From Gammaproteobacteria bacterium (GTDB taxonomy: Bacteria; Pseudomonadota; Gammaproteobacteria; Thiohalobacterales; Thiohalobacteraceae), in contig JAHJQQ010000031.1 of assembly GCA_018819175.1 (NCBI GenBank), positions 1 to 64,000 on the forward strand: a stretch of DNA of 64,000 nucleotides, written 5' to 3'. Each line of letters starts with the position of its first letter. The stretch's first letter is position 1. Positions 41,986 through 51,419 of this stretch are shown in pieces. The position numbers and the translations under genes are program-made. The notes beneath the pieces were generated by a model, which made no database searches, had not been told where the DNA came from, and saw only the letters and a program-made list of their open reading frames with translations.

Positions 41986-42660
41986 ATGAGCGATAACGTT
42001 TTGGTCGTTGCGGCGCATCCCGATGATGAAGTCCTCGGTTGCGGGGCGACTATCGCACGCCACACGGCCGCCGGTGATCGGGTGCATATCCTGATACTCG
42101 CGGATGGTGTTGGCGCTCGCCAGGGAAATCACGGTAATACATCGCAGACACGCGTGCGGGCCGCAGAGGCTGCGGCTGCGATCCTGCGCGCGGAACAGCC
42201 ACGTCTGCTTGATCTGCCTGATAACCGGCTCGATAGCATGCCGCTCTTGAACATTGTGCAGCGGGTTGAAGCGGTGATGACTGAGGTCCAACCAAAGATT
42301 CTGTACACACACCATGCCGGTGATCTGAATATTGATCACCGTATAACGCATCAAGCGGTGATGACGGCCTGCAGACCTGTGCCGGGTGCCAGCTGGCGGC
42401 GGATATTGTGTTTTGAAGTCGTCTCCAGCACCGAGTGGCAGACGCCCAGTGCAGCAGATGCCTTTCTGCCGAACTGGTTTGTTGATGCCACGGATACGTT
42501 ATCGCGCAAGCTGGATGCATTGCAGGCCTATGCTGCCGAACTCAGGCCCTGGCCACATCCGCGGTCGTTGCAGGCTCTTGAGCATCTGGCCCGTTGGCGC
42601 GGTGCCACGGTCGGTCTTGACGCTGCCGAGGCGTTCATGCTGGCCCGCGCCATTGATTAA
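41986..42660 (+). CDS. PIG-L family deacetylase (224 aa)
   Basis: Zinc-dependent N-deacetylase of the LmbE/PIG-L family. The metal motif A-H-P-D-D-E is near residue 10, and H-H-A-G-D-L-N-I-D-H near 107 supplies the third ligand and catalytic residues. These enzymes remove acyl groups from N-acyl sugars or related compounds. Beside an ATP-grasp ligase it suggests that an N-acetyl is removed and replaced by another acyl group. It ends 38 bases before the giant glycosyltransferase gene. Confidence 0.88.
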   Translation: MSDNVLVVAAHPDDEVLGCGATIARHTAAGDRVHILILADGVGARQGNHGNTSQTRVRAAEAAAAILRAEQPRLLDLPDNRLDSMPLLNIVQRVEAVMTEVQPKILYTHHAGDLNIDHRITHQAVMTACRPVPGASWRRILCFEVVSSTEWQTPSAADAFLPNWFVDATDTLSRKLDALQAYAAELRPWPHPRSLQALEHLARWRGATVGLDAAEAFMLARAID

Positions 42661-42698
42661 CCCAGGGATATTATTTCTGCTTACTTGCGGTAAAGCTT

Positions 42699-45600
42699 AT
42701 GCACAACTCCGAGACTGATGGCCACTACCAACGCTATTTGAAGCAGAATCGTGAATTCTGGCAGGCGTTCGCACCTGCTGCACGACAGGATTCACAACAT
42801 GCAATCCTGGTTGATTTGATGTCCGATCATTTCAACTATTGCATAGGCAACGCCATCATCGGCAAGTATCTGCAGCGCAAGACCGGTGCAAAGCTGATTG
42901 GTCTGCTGCATGCGTCACCGACGCCAGACCAGATCGCCTTGGCTGAATCTTTTTTACTGGACGAGGTCATCATTGACGATGTCCATAGCCTACCCGTGCC
43001 GAATTTGAATCTGGATGGCATGTTGGAGAGTGCCAATCCTGCGCTGCGTCGTAAAGCCCTGCTGGCATTCAGCTACGAGGGTGTCTGTCTGGGTGATCTC
43101 GCCTACGACACTTATCTACGCAACACCGGCATGGGTACTGTCGAAGATCTCAACGAAGACGTGCTCGACCTGCTCAAGCAGTCAGTGCGATATTTTGTAG
43201 GCTATCGCGAGTTGATTCGGAAGAAAAAAATAATCGCGACGGTCCAGGGCCACACGGTTTACAGCAGTTTTGGCGCGCTGGCACGTGCCGCTGTTCAATG
43301 TGGTGCAACAGTTTACAGCCGGAAATTCGCCTCAGGTCCGCTCACAATACGTCGTTACACGGCAATGGATGATTTGCGCAACCACGAATTCAGAGTGATG
43401 CGCCCCGAGTTTGATCAGGCTTGGAAACACAACAGAATAGAATTCAGCGCTAAGGCCCGGCGCTATATCCAAGAGCGCTTTGCAGGCGTTGCCATCAATG
43501 GCGAGACGGGCAATCATGAGGCCTATGGTACGCATAAAAAATGCTATGAGAGGGATGAGCTGCAACAGATATTAGGCCTGGATCCCAACAAGCCGACCGC
43601 GTGTATCATGTCGCATGTGTTCCCGGATGCGCCACACAGCTTTCCATCCATGTTGTACGATGACTACTATCAATGGTTGGTTGAAACTCTGGAAATCGTC
43701 AAAGATATTCCTGGTGTTAATTGGCTGGTGAAGCCGCATCCCGATAACAAGCATTACAACGCCAAGCACTCCGCCGAGCTTGAAGCGCAGAAATACACGG
43801 ATCGTTATCCCCATATCCACCTGCTTCCCGATACCATTAATACGGCAAGTTTGTTTGGAACGGTTGATGCAATCGTCACGGTTTCCGGAACCGCCGGCCT
43901 GGAATTTTCCGCACTGGGCATCCCCTGTATCCAGGCAGGACAAAGCCTGTATTCCGGCCTTGGATTCACGATCGAGCCTAAGTCTGTCCAGGAATATGCG
44001 CAGGTGTTGTCCGATGTTGGTAAGTTGGAACGCCTGACGACCGAGCAGACCGAACGCGCTCTAGTCGCCATCCATCTGCTTTTCACTCATCTGCGGGTGA
44101 AATGCGCATTACTCCCCGACATGCCAGTGGTGTTCTGGAATAAACCCAATTTCGATCAAGTATATGAGGCGGCGACCTCTGCGCTTGGAAACTACAGCAT
44201 CGAAACCGACCCGTTATATCGGAATTTTATGCTGCAGATCGATACCCAGGCTATGCACCTGATGAATACATTGCCAAGTAGTGACGTGCAGGGCGAATCA
44301 AGTGTCGAAAAAGAAAGTTATTGTGCAACGCAGGAAATCGCCATGGAAAAATTTGATGAGGATGGTTCCAATCTTATATTCCTGATCTCGCTACCACGTT
44401 CTGGTTCTACGCTGTTGCAAAGAATACTTGGCGGACATATGGATGTCGCCACGCTCGCGGAGCCCTGGATTATGTTGCATCCGCTTTATGCGCTTAAGCG
44501 GGTTGGCATTGACAGTGAATACGACACTGATCTTGCTCGTCAGGCGCTGGATGATTTTCTGGACAATATCGACGGCGGTGAAGAAGCCTACATACAGGGG
44601 ATTCGCCGCTTCGCAGGTGATTTATATGCCCGGGCCATTGCGCGGCAGAGCCGGCGTGTCTTCCTGGATAAAACGCCGCGCTATTATCGAATCATCCCGG
44701 AACTGCGGCGGGTGTTTCCTCAAGCAAAATTTGTCATCCTGCTGCGCAACCCGCTGGCTGTGTTGGCATCTACCTTACATACTTGGTTTGATGACGACCC
44801 TGAGCGCCTGCGGGATACGAGTAATCATAAGGATCTTCTTCAGGGGCCTGAATTACTGCTCGAGGGCATTGCTGAGCTTGGCAATGATGCCGTCGTCGTG
44901 CGATATGAGGAACTGGTGACTGATCCAGGCAAAGTGATCGCCGGGCTATGCGCGCGTTTGGGGCTGGGTTTTGATGCCGACATGCTCGATTACGGTCAGC
45001 ATCCAGCACCATCGGGGCGCCTGGGTGATCAAGTCGGTATCATGCAGCATCAGCACGCCACCACCTCATTCCGTGACAAATGGGTCGGGTATCTGGCTGC
45101 TGAGGGTGCACATGCCTGTGCGCTGGACTATTTGGATCAACTGGGCGATGAAACGATTGCGGCGCTTGGCTATGATGTGTCGGTTCTACGGCAGACTCTC
45201 GATGCGGCACGGCTTGCGGTAATAAATGCGGCAGGCAATGAACCAGTCCATGATGCCGATCGTCTTAATGCCGAAGGTGAGTCATTGTATGCTCAAGGTG
45301 ATATCGAGGCGGCACGTGAGTGCTTTGAAAAGGCACGTATTGCAGATCCGGCATTCACTACATCCTATAACAATCTTCTCGTGTTGTTCTGGGAGTCCGG
45401 GCAGACTGATCTGGCGCTGAATATTCTTGCCGATGCGCTTGATCATGCGCCGAATGATCGTGATCTGGTTATCAATAGTGCGCAGATCCTTGCTGCTCTT
45501 GGGATGATGGACGAGGCGAATGGATTGTGCGATCGGTATCTGACCGAAAATCCGGATGATGAGTCGGTGCGTTCATTATTATCGCCGCAGACTGCGCAGG

Positions 45601-48600
45601 CTGTTCAGGAAATACCCCCTACGAATCCGATAACGACTACAGCCGCGGCGAAGCTGCATTCTGGACACAGTCACGGTGTTATTACCGTTGCGACCAGTAT
45701 TGCGCCGAAAGGTATCGAGAAGCAGCAGCGTGCTATTGCCAGCTGGCTGGCGTTGGGTTTTCGTGCGGTCTCACTGAATACTGCAGACGAGATCGCTCAG
45801 CTTCAAGTTCACTTCCCACAGGTGGAGTTCATTACGGTAGGACGCGATGGCACGCAATTGGCGGGAAAACCCTATGTGTTCCTGGACGATGTGCTTGGTT
45901 ATTTGCGAAATGCATCGAGCGACCGGATCTGCGGTATTGTCAATTCCGATATTATTTTACGGGCGTCAGCAGATCTGATTTCGTATATATGGCATGAAGC
46001 TGATGGTGCACTTGTTTATGGCTCGCGTGTGGATATTCAGAGCGCGGATGATGCGGAAGGTTCTTTATACCATCGTGGATTTGATTTCTTCTTTTTTGAC
46101 CGCAATGCGATCGGCAAATTGCCGAAGACGAATTTTATGCTGGGTGTCCCCTGGTGGGATTATTGGGTGCCTGTTGGTTTTCAGCTCGCGGGGGTTCCGA
46201 TCAAGCGCCTCGACAGCCGAATTGCCTATCATGTTTGGCATACCACAAACTACAGTACTGAGATACTTCTTAAATTTGGTCGAGAATTTGTTGAGCACTG
46301 CAAGGCTGCGCCGTTTTTGTCGCTCTATACGCAGTGTCATGAGGGCAAGCTTGGTGACGCATCGCAAAGTGTTCTCTCGGATGCGGTGCTTGATTATATC
46401 AATCGTAATACCGCCAAGATTGCTATCCCGGGTTTGACGAGTACCGAGCCTGCATCAGTTGAAAGGCCGCGTGTATCGGCCATTGTCTCTACCTATAAAT
46501 CGGCTGAGTTTATTGGAGAGTGCCTGGCTGATCTCACCGGGCAGACCATTGCCGACCGACTGGAAATTATTGTAATCGATGCTGCTTCGCCGGAAAACGA
46601 ACATAGTATTGTTGCAGAGTATCAACAGCGTTTCCCACAGATACCGATTCGTTACCAGCGTACAGAGAGCCGGATCGGCGTCTATGCTGCGTGGAACATG
46701 GCGGCACGCATGGCTCAAGGTGATTACCTTATCTCCTGCAGTACGAATGACCGATTACGCAAAGACGCTTGTGAGATTCTGGCGCGCACCCTTGATGAAC
46801 AGCCGGATGTGGCATTGGTCTATGGCAATAGCCTAATGACTCAGAAGCCGCACCAGCGCTTCGATAACGCCGAGTTGTGTAGTTTGTATCTCTGGCCAGA
46901 ATTCCGTTACGAAGATCTGATTGATCGCTGCATGGTGGGGCCGCATCCCATGTGGCGCCGCAGCGTGCATGTGGATTCCGGATATTTCAACGAGGCCTAT
47001 GTTGCACTAGGCGATCAGGATTTCTGGTTGCGCCTTGGCGACACCGTCAAGTTGAAGAATATTCCCGATTTTACCGGGTTGTATTATGTCAGCGAAGATT
47101 CGCTGACGGGTAATCGTGATATCGCTCAGCATGAGACAGATCTCGTGCATCAGCACTATCGATGTCGCTACAACTATGCGAAATGGCTCAAAATGTCCGG
47201 GACGCGCCGGCCCTCCTATGCTGCTGAAGAGGCGTTGCCCACAGTGCATGTGCTAGTGCTGATTCCGCCGGCCGGGTTGGCGCGCGCTGCGGATACGCTG
47301 GATGCGCTCGGTGTTCAACAATACCCGAACCTTCACGTCAGCATCCTCGCTGATCAGCCGCCACCGGATCCTGCGTTGATAGCTGAGACCGGATTGAACT
47401 GGTTCTGTTATCAATCCCTTGATCAGTTGCCCGCACTCGTCAATGAAGTCGGCGGCACTCAACCTGCAGGCTGGTTATGCCTGATTGACGCGGGCGCCTT
47501 GTTGGCCGATAGCGCGTTGAACGATGCGATCCGCTACGCGCAGCGTCACCAGGAATGGCAGCTGATGTACGTCGATGATGATTGTTTTGATGCCAATGCG
47601 GTGCAGCACTCGCCACGTTTTAAACCGGACTTTAATTTGAGTCTGCTTCGAAGTCAGCCTTATATCGGTGGCTGTGTATTCATTCGGCCGCTAGCCCTGC
47701 AGGCTGTGGGCGGTGTAACCACGTTGGCCGATTGGCGTGGGAGTGATCTAGCGTTACGTATGGCAGATCAATTTTCAGCGGCGTCGGTGGGTCATATCCC
47801 TCGTGTGCTAATTCATCTTCCGGAGGATAATTCGCGGATTTGGCCGCAGATTCCTGCTGCCTTGGAGTATAGGCAGGCGGTACAGGCGCATTTGCAGCGC
47901 CGTGGTTTGAACGCAGTGGTTGTCGATGGGCTTGCGAAAGCCACCTTGCATGTGCGTCATGTTGTGCAAGACAGGCCGCTCGTGAGTGTCATTGTGCAGG
48001 GGGTGGCTAAAAACGATCTATATGCGACGTTGCAGGCGCTACTATCGAAAACCAGCTATGCGAATTATGAAGTGCTCGTCCTCTCGCAGGGCGAGAGCAA
48101 TCTCGATATCGCTTCGCTGCCTGGTGCGGAACGGATTCGGTTATTGCCGCAGTCCGACCCGCTGTCTGTAATGGAATTAAATGCGGCGGCAAAAGCCGCG
48201 CATGGTGAATATCTGTTATGGCTGGATGGGCGCTGCCAGGTTTTGCAGCAGGACTGGATAGATATAATGCTGTCGCAGTCGGCTGAGCCTGACGTGGGTA
48301 TTGTCGGTGTACGCTTGATTGATCGCAGAAAGTCGATACTGGATACGGGCGTTACTCTCGGTATGGGTACTAATTGTGTTGGCTCACGGATGAACGTCGG
48401 CTTGCATATGAGTACGCCAGGTTATATGAGTCGCGCGCAGTGTGAGCAGAATCTATCGGCGGTTAATAGTCTATGCATGCTGGTACGTCGCGCGACCTTC
48501 GATGCAGCAGGTGGTTTTTCCGTGGATCTGACTACGGGGCTGTATCGCGATGTCGACTTCTGCCTGAAAGCGGAGAGCGCGGGCTGGCGTACCCTATGGA

Positions 48601-49850
48601 CGCCGATGGTGACCTTGGTGTTTCTGGGAACCAACTTGGAGGCTGATCGCCCACCCAAAAGCAAACAGATCTTGGATGCTGAAAATTTTCGCGTACTTGA
48701 CCGCTGGTTCAATCGGATCGCTCAGGAGTCGACGTTCAATCGTAACTTCAGCCACCTGCGTCAGGATTATCAAGTAGAACTCAATACGGTGCCTAATTGG
48801 GACCCAGTGGTTGACGCACTGCCGCGTGTCCTAGGTTTTGGTGTAGGGTCTTATGGTTCTTGGCAGTACCGCGTGGTGCAACCGTTGCTGGAACTCGATA
48901 GATCGGAGAGTGCGCAGTGCGTTAATGCGCCGTTCCCAACGCGCAATCTAATCGTGCTTCCGACGGCGGTGGATATTGCGCATATGCAGCCCAATACACT
49001 GCTGATGCATAATACCCTGCATGACCATCATATTGAAATGCTGGAGAAGTACAAAAAATACAATGATGTGTTTGTTGTGTTTGGCCAAGACGATCTGATG
49101 TTCGCCTTACCACCGAAAAACCCCTATAGCAAAACTGTCTATAAGGATATGAAAAAACGTATTCGCAGATGTGCGGACTTGGCTGATTGTCTGGTTGTGA
49201 CAACAGAGCCATTGGCGCAGGCGTTGCGTGAGATGTCCGCCGACGTGCGTGTGATTCCGAACTATCTCAGTGGGGTATTATGGAATGATCTGCAGTCCAA
49301 GCGTCTGCAAGGTAGTAAACCGAGAGTCGGTTGGGCAGGGGCCCAACAACATGGCGGTGATTTGGAATTAATAGCGGAGGTTGTAGCTGCCACTGCAAAT
49401 GAAGTTGATTGGATCTTTTTCGGTATGTGCCCGGATGTGCTGCGGCCTTATGTCGCCGAATATCACCAGGCAGTCTGTTTTGAAGATTATCCGGTGAAAC
49501 TGGCCAGCCTCAATCTGGATCTGGCGATCGCGCCGCTGGAGCGTAATCGCTTCAATGAGGCCAAGAGCAACCTGCGTATTCTTGAATACGGTGTATTGGG
49601 CTGGCCGGTGATTGCTAGTGATATCCATCCTTATCAGGTCGGACCACTGTGTCGTGTGCCTAACAATGCGGCGGCCTGGGTTAGAGCAATCCGCGAACAT
49701 ATCTCGGATTTGGAGGCGTTGGCGCAAGCGGGTGATACGTTGCAACATTGGGTTAAAACCCACTGGATGCTGGAAGATCATTTGGATGAGTGGCTTGTTG
49801 CACTGCAACCTACAGGTGTGGTCCGGCCTGTTTCACGATCCGTAGGATGA
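42699..49850 (+). CDS. Giant multidomain glycosyltransferase/sulfotransferase (2383 aa)
   Basis: Domains in order: GT-B-like capsule-type transferase (~1-480; K-P-H-P at 345, S-G-T-A-G-L-E-F at 396); sulfotransferase-like domain (~555-820; L-P-R-S-G-S-T-L-L-Q at 565); TPR-like repeats (~855-965); GT-A-like domain (~990-1230; N-S-D near 1081); GT2 (~1258-1465; V-S-A-I-V-S-T-Y); a degenerate GT2 (~1515-1740; Y-V-D-D-D near 1625); another GT2 (~1761-1975); GT4-like C-terminus (~2040-2360; V-G-W-A-G at ~2210, N-L-R-I-L-E-Y near 2292). No signal peptide or membrane segment is seen. It lies directly before fliC, where flagellin glycosyltransferases sit in Pseudomonas. I infer that it builds and sulfates the flagellin glycan. 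The frame is intact throughout. Confidence 0.85.
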   Translation: MHNSETDGHYQRYLKQNREFWQAFAPAARQDSQHAILVDLMSDHFNYCIGNAIIGKYLQRKTGAKLIGLLHASPTPDQIALAESFLLDEVIIDDVHSLPVPNLNLDGMLESANPALRRKALLAFSYEGVCLGDLAYDTYLRNTGMGTVEDLNEDVLDLLKQSVRYFVGYRELIRKKKIIATVQGHTVYSSFGALARAAVQCGATVYSRKFASGPLTIRRYTAMDDLRNHEFRVMRPEFDQAWKHNRIEFSAKARRYIQERFAGVAINGETGNHEAYGTHKKCYERDELQQILGLDPNKPTACIMSHVFPDAPHSFPSMLYDDYYQWLVETLEIVKDIPGVNWLVKPHPDNKHYNAKHSAELEAQKYTDRYPHIHLLPDTINTASLFGTVDAIVTVSGTAGLEFSALGIPCIQAGQSLYSGLGFTIEPKSVQEYAQVLSDVGKLERLTTEQTERALVAIHLLFTHLRVKCALLPDMPVVFWNKPNFDQVYEAATSALGNYSIETDPLYRNFMLQIDTQAMHLMNTLPSSDVQGESSVEKESYCATQEIAMEKFDEDGSNLIFLISLPRSGSTLLQRILGGHMDVATLAEPWIMLHPLYALKRVGIDSEYDTDLARQALDDFLDNIDGGEEAYIQGIRRFAGDLYARAIARQSRRVFLDKTPRYYRIIPELRRVFPQAKFVILLRNPLAVLASTLHTWFDDDPERLRDTSNHKDLLQGPELLLEGIAELGNDAVVVRYEELVTDPGKVIAGLCARLGLGFDADMLDYGQHPAPSGRLGDQVGIMQHQHATTSFRDKWVGYLAAEGAHACALDYLDQLGDETIAALGYDVSVLRQTLDAARLAVINAAGNEPVHDADRLNAEGESLYAQGDIEAARECFEKARIADPAFTTSYNNLLVLFWESGQTDLALNILADALDHAPNDRDLVINSAQILAALGMMDEANGLCDRYLTENPDDESVRSLLSPQTAQAVQEIPPTNPITTTAAAKLHSGHSHGVITVATSIAPKGIEKQQRAIASWLALGFRAVSLNTADEIAQLQVHFPQVEFITVGRDGTQLAGKPYVFLDDVLGYLRNASSDRICGIVNSDIILRASADLISYIWHEADGALVYGSRVDIQSADDAEGSLYHRGFDFFFFDRNAIGKLPKTNFMLGVPWWDYWVPVGFQLAGVPIKRLDSRIAYHVWHTTNYSTEILLKFGREFVEHCKAAPFLSLYTQCHEGKLGDASQSVLSDAVLDYINRNTAKIAIPGLTSTEPASVERPRVSAIVSTYKSAEFIGECLADLTGQTIADRLEIIVIDAASPENEHSIVAEYQQRFPQIPIRYQRTESRIGVYAAWNMAARMAQGDYLISCSTNDRLRKDACEILARTLDEQPDVALVYGNSLMTQKPHQRFDNAELCSLYLWPEFRYEDLIDRCMVGPHPMWRRSVHVDSGYFNEAYVALGDQDFWLRLGDTVKLKNIPDFTGLYYVSEDSLTGNRDIAQHETDLVHQHYRCRYNYAKWLKMSGTRRPSYAAEEALPTVHVLVLIPPAGLARAADTLDALGVQQYPNLHVSILADQPPPDPALIAETGLNWFCYQSLDQLPALVNEVGGTQPAGWLCLIDAGALLADSALNDAIRYAQRHQEWQLMYVDDDCFDANAVQHSPRFKPDFNLSLLRSQPYIGGCVFIRPLALQAVGGVTTLADWRGSDLALRMADQFSAASVGHIPRVLIHLPEDNSRIWPQIPAALEYRQAVQAHLQRRGLNAVVVDGLAKATLHVRHVVQDRPLVSVIVQGVAKNDLYATLQALLSKTSYANYEVLVLSQGESNLDIASLPGAERIRLLPQSDPLSVMELNAAAKAAHGEYLLWLDGRCQVLQQDWIDIMLSQSAEPDVGIVGVRLIDRRKSILDTGVTLGMGTNCVGSRMNVGLHMSTPGYMSRAQCEQNLSAVNSLCMLVRRATFDAAGGFSVDLTTGLYRDVDFCLKAESAGWRTLWTPMVTLVFLGTNLEADRPPKSKQILDAENFRVLDRWFNRIAQESTFNRNFSHLRQDYQVELNTVPNWDPVVDALPRVLGFGVGSYGSWQYRVVQPLLELDRSESAQCVNAPFPTRNLIVLPTAVDIAHMQPNTLLMHNTLHDHHIEMLEKYKKYNDVFVVFGQDDLMFALPPKNPYSKTVYKDMKKRIRRCADLADCLVVTTEPLAQALREMSADVRVIPNYLSGVLWNDLQSKRLQGSKPRVGWAGAQQHGGDLELIAEVVAATANEVDWIFFGMCPDVLRPYVAEYHQAVCFEDYPVKLASLNLDLAIAPLERNRFNEAKSNLRILEYGVLGWPVIASDIHPYQVGPLCRVPNNAAAWVRAIREHISDLEALAQAGDTLQHWVKTHWMLEDHLDEWLVALQPTGVVRPVSRSVG

Positions 49851-49901
49851 ATATAAGTATTTGAATATGAAAAACATATAGACATATGTTCGGCTTCAGC
49901 C

Positions 49902-49927
49902 CACCCCGCTCCGGCGGGTTTTTTGTG
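49902..49927 (+). terminator. Intrinsic terminator of the glycosylation operon
   Basis: CCCGC (49905-49909), loop TCCG, GCGGG (49914-49918), then six T residues. It lies 50 bases after the giant gene and just before the fliC promoter, insulating the two transcripts. Confidence 0.85.
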
Positions 49928-49931
49928 CCTT

Positions 49932-49958
49932 TAAAGTTTCCTCCGGTTAAACCGCTAA
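49932..49958 (+). promoter_or_regulatory. FliA (sigma-28) promoter of fliC
   Basis: TAAAGTTT, 11 bases, ACCGCTAA: the -35 box is perfect and the -10 box matches 6 of 8. It overlaps the end of the terminator region and lies about 105 bases before fliC, giving a leader of roughly 95 bases. Confidence 0.9.
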
Positions 49959-50063
49959 CATTGTCGGAGGCGGTAAATACCAAACCGTTTGGTATATCTG
50001 CCAATCATAAATCGGGTCTTGACGCTACGCGCGCATCGCCCGCTAAGTATTAGGAGATTTTCC

Positions 50064-50900
50064 ATGGCACTTTCTATTAACACCAATGTTGCTTCGTTGA
50101 CCGCTCAGCGCAATCTGGCCGGTACCCAGGGTACCCTGAACACCTCGCTGCAGCGCTTGTCTTCAGGCCTGCGTGTGAATAGCGCCAAGGATGACGCAGC
50201 TGGCATGTTCAGTATTGAACGTATGACAGCCGATATTCGCGGTCTGAACCAGGCCGTTCGTAATGCCCAGGATGGTATCTCGCTGGCCCAGACCGGTGAA
50301 GGCAGTATGTCCCAGGTCCAGTCCGCTCTGCAGCGTATTCGTGAAATCGCTGTGCAGTCATCCAACGCCACGGTAGAAGACCGTACCGGTCTGCAGGCTG
50401 AGGTAGATCAGCTGACCCAGGAACTTTCCCGCATTATCGATACCACTGAGTTCAATGGCACCAAATTGCTTGACGGCACCAGCGGTTCCTTGACCTTCCA
50501 GATCGGTCAGGACGGCAATGCCGACCAGCAGATCACTGTCTCGGGTGTCGATCTGACCTCGATTGGTGGTTACAACACGACCTTGACCGCGACCGGTGTG
50601 GTTGATGTCAGCAGTGCATCCACGGCCTCAGCCGCTATCGCGACTATCGATACCGCCATTAACAGCGTGTCGACCAATCGTGCCACCTTCGGTGCCGTGC
50701 AGAACCGCTTCGAAGCGGTGGTTGTCAACTTGACCAACTATGCTGAAAACTTGTCCGGTGCACGTGGTCGCATCCAGGATGCGGATTTCGCGATGGAAAC
50801 CGCGAGTCTGACCCGCGCGCAGATTCTGCAACAGGCAGGTACGGCCATGTTGGCACAGGCCAATACACTGCCGCAGGCTGCCCTGGCGTTGCTCCGGTAA
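50064..50900 (+). CDS. fliC: FliC: flagellin (278 aa)
   Basis: Filament subunit. The N-terminal D0/D1 part begins A-L-S-I-N-T-N-V-A-S-L-T-A-Q-R-N-L and has L-S-S-G-L-R-V-N-S-A-K-D-D-A-A-G. The C-terminal part has N-R-F-E-A-V-V-V-N-L and R-I-Q-D-A-D-F-A-M-E-T-A, ending L-A-L-L-R. The protein lacks a D2/D3 outer domain: only ~60 Ser/Thr-rich residues (about 140-205) link the conserved ends. These are probable O-glycosylation sites given the adjacent operon. TAGGAG precedes ATG 50064; the frame is open further upstream but has no better start. Confidence 0.96.
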   Translation: MALSINTNVASLTAQRNLAGTQGTLNTSLQRLSSGLRVNSAKDDAAGMFSIERMTADIRGLNQAVRNAQDGISLAQTGEGSMSQVQSALQRIREIAVQSSNATVEDRTGLQAEVDQLTQELSRIIDTTEFNGTKLLDGTSGSLTFQIGQDGNADQQITVSGVDLTSIGGYNTTLTATGVVDVSSASTASAAIATIDTAINSVSTNRATFGAVQNRFEAVVVNLTNYAENLSGARGRIQDADFAMETASLTRAQILQQAGTAMLAQANTLPQAALALLR

Positions 50901-50926
50901 TCGGATCAATTGAAGCAGCGATGGAT

Positions 50927-50954
50927 GCACGGGGCAGGAGGCCCCGTGCTTTCC
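50927..50954 (+). terminator. Intrinsic terminator after fliC
   Basis: GCACGGGGC (50927-50935) pairs perfectly with GCCCCGTGC (50941-50949) around AGGAG, followed by TTT. The long GC stem fits the strong monocistronic fliC message; the short T-run may allow read-through to flaG. Confidence 0.75.
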
Positions 50955-50981
50955 ACTAGCAGATGACAGCAGGTGATCTAT

Positions 50982-51359
50982 ATGTCAATCGATATGCTTA
51001 AAGTTATCGGTGCCGCGGACCTGCCTCGTGTGAATCAACCTTCTCCCGTCGGCAAACTTCAGGCCGTTTCTGAAACGGATAAGGGGAAGGAGGTTGCCGC
51101 GAATGGCGATTCCTTGCCGCAGGAAGAGTCCAATCAGACTACCAAGGTCGAACAGGCAGTGAATCAGATGAATCAATTTGTGCAGACGCTGAATCGCGAT
51201 CTGCAGTTTAGTGTTGACGAGGACAGTGGTCGTACCGTAGTCAAAGTCCTTGATACAGAAACCAAGGAAGTTATCCGTCAGATCCCTTCTGAAGAACTGC
51301 TGCGGATGGCTACCTATCTAACAGACGGTGGTGGTCTACTACTCAAGGTGCAGGCCTGA
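50982..51359 (+). CDS. flaG: FlaG protein (125 aa)
   Basis: FlaG affects filament length in Pseudomonas, Vibrio and Campylobacter; its mechanism is unclear. The N-terminal half is disordered. The conserved C-terminal half has L-Q-F-S-V-D-E-D-S-G-R-T-V-V-K-V and E-V-I-R-Q-I-P-S-E-E-L-L-R, typical of the family. ATG 50982 has AGCAGG upstream; a GTG at 50973 would add three residues. It lies between fliC and fliD, as usual. Confidence 0.93.
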   Translation: MSIDMLKVIGAADLPRVNQPSPVGKLQAVSETDKGKEVAANGDSLPQEESNQTTKVEQAVNQMNQFVQTLNRDLQFSVDEDSGRTVVKVLDTETKEVIRQIPSEELLRMATYLTDGGGLLLKVQA

Positions 51360-51366
51360 TCGTGGT

Positions 51367-51383
51367 TGGTACCTTTTTTGCTT
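51367..51383 (+). promoter_or_regulatory. Sigma-54 promoter of fliD
   Basis: TTGGTACCTTTTTTGCTTT carries GG and GC exactly 10 bases apart, with good agreement in the -12 part (TTGCTTT). It lies about 40 bases before fliD, just after the flaG stop. Confidence 0.75.
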
Positions 51384-51419
51384 TGTAGTAAATAAAGACC
51401 GAATGGCAGGAAGGTAGCT

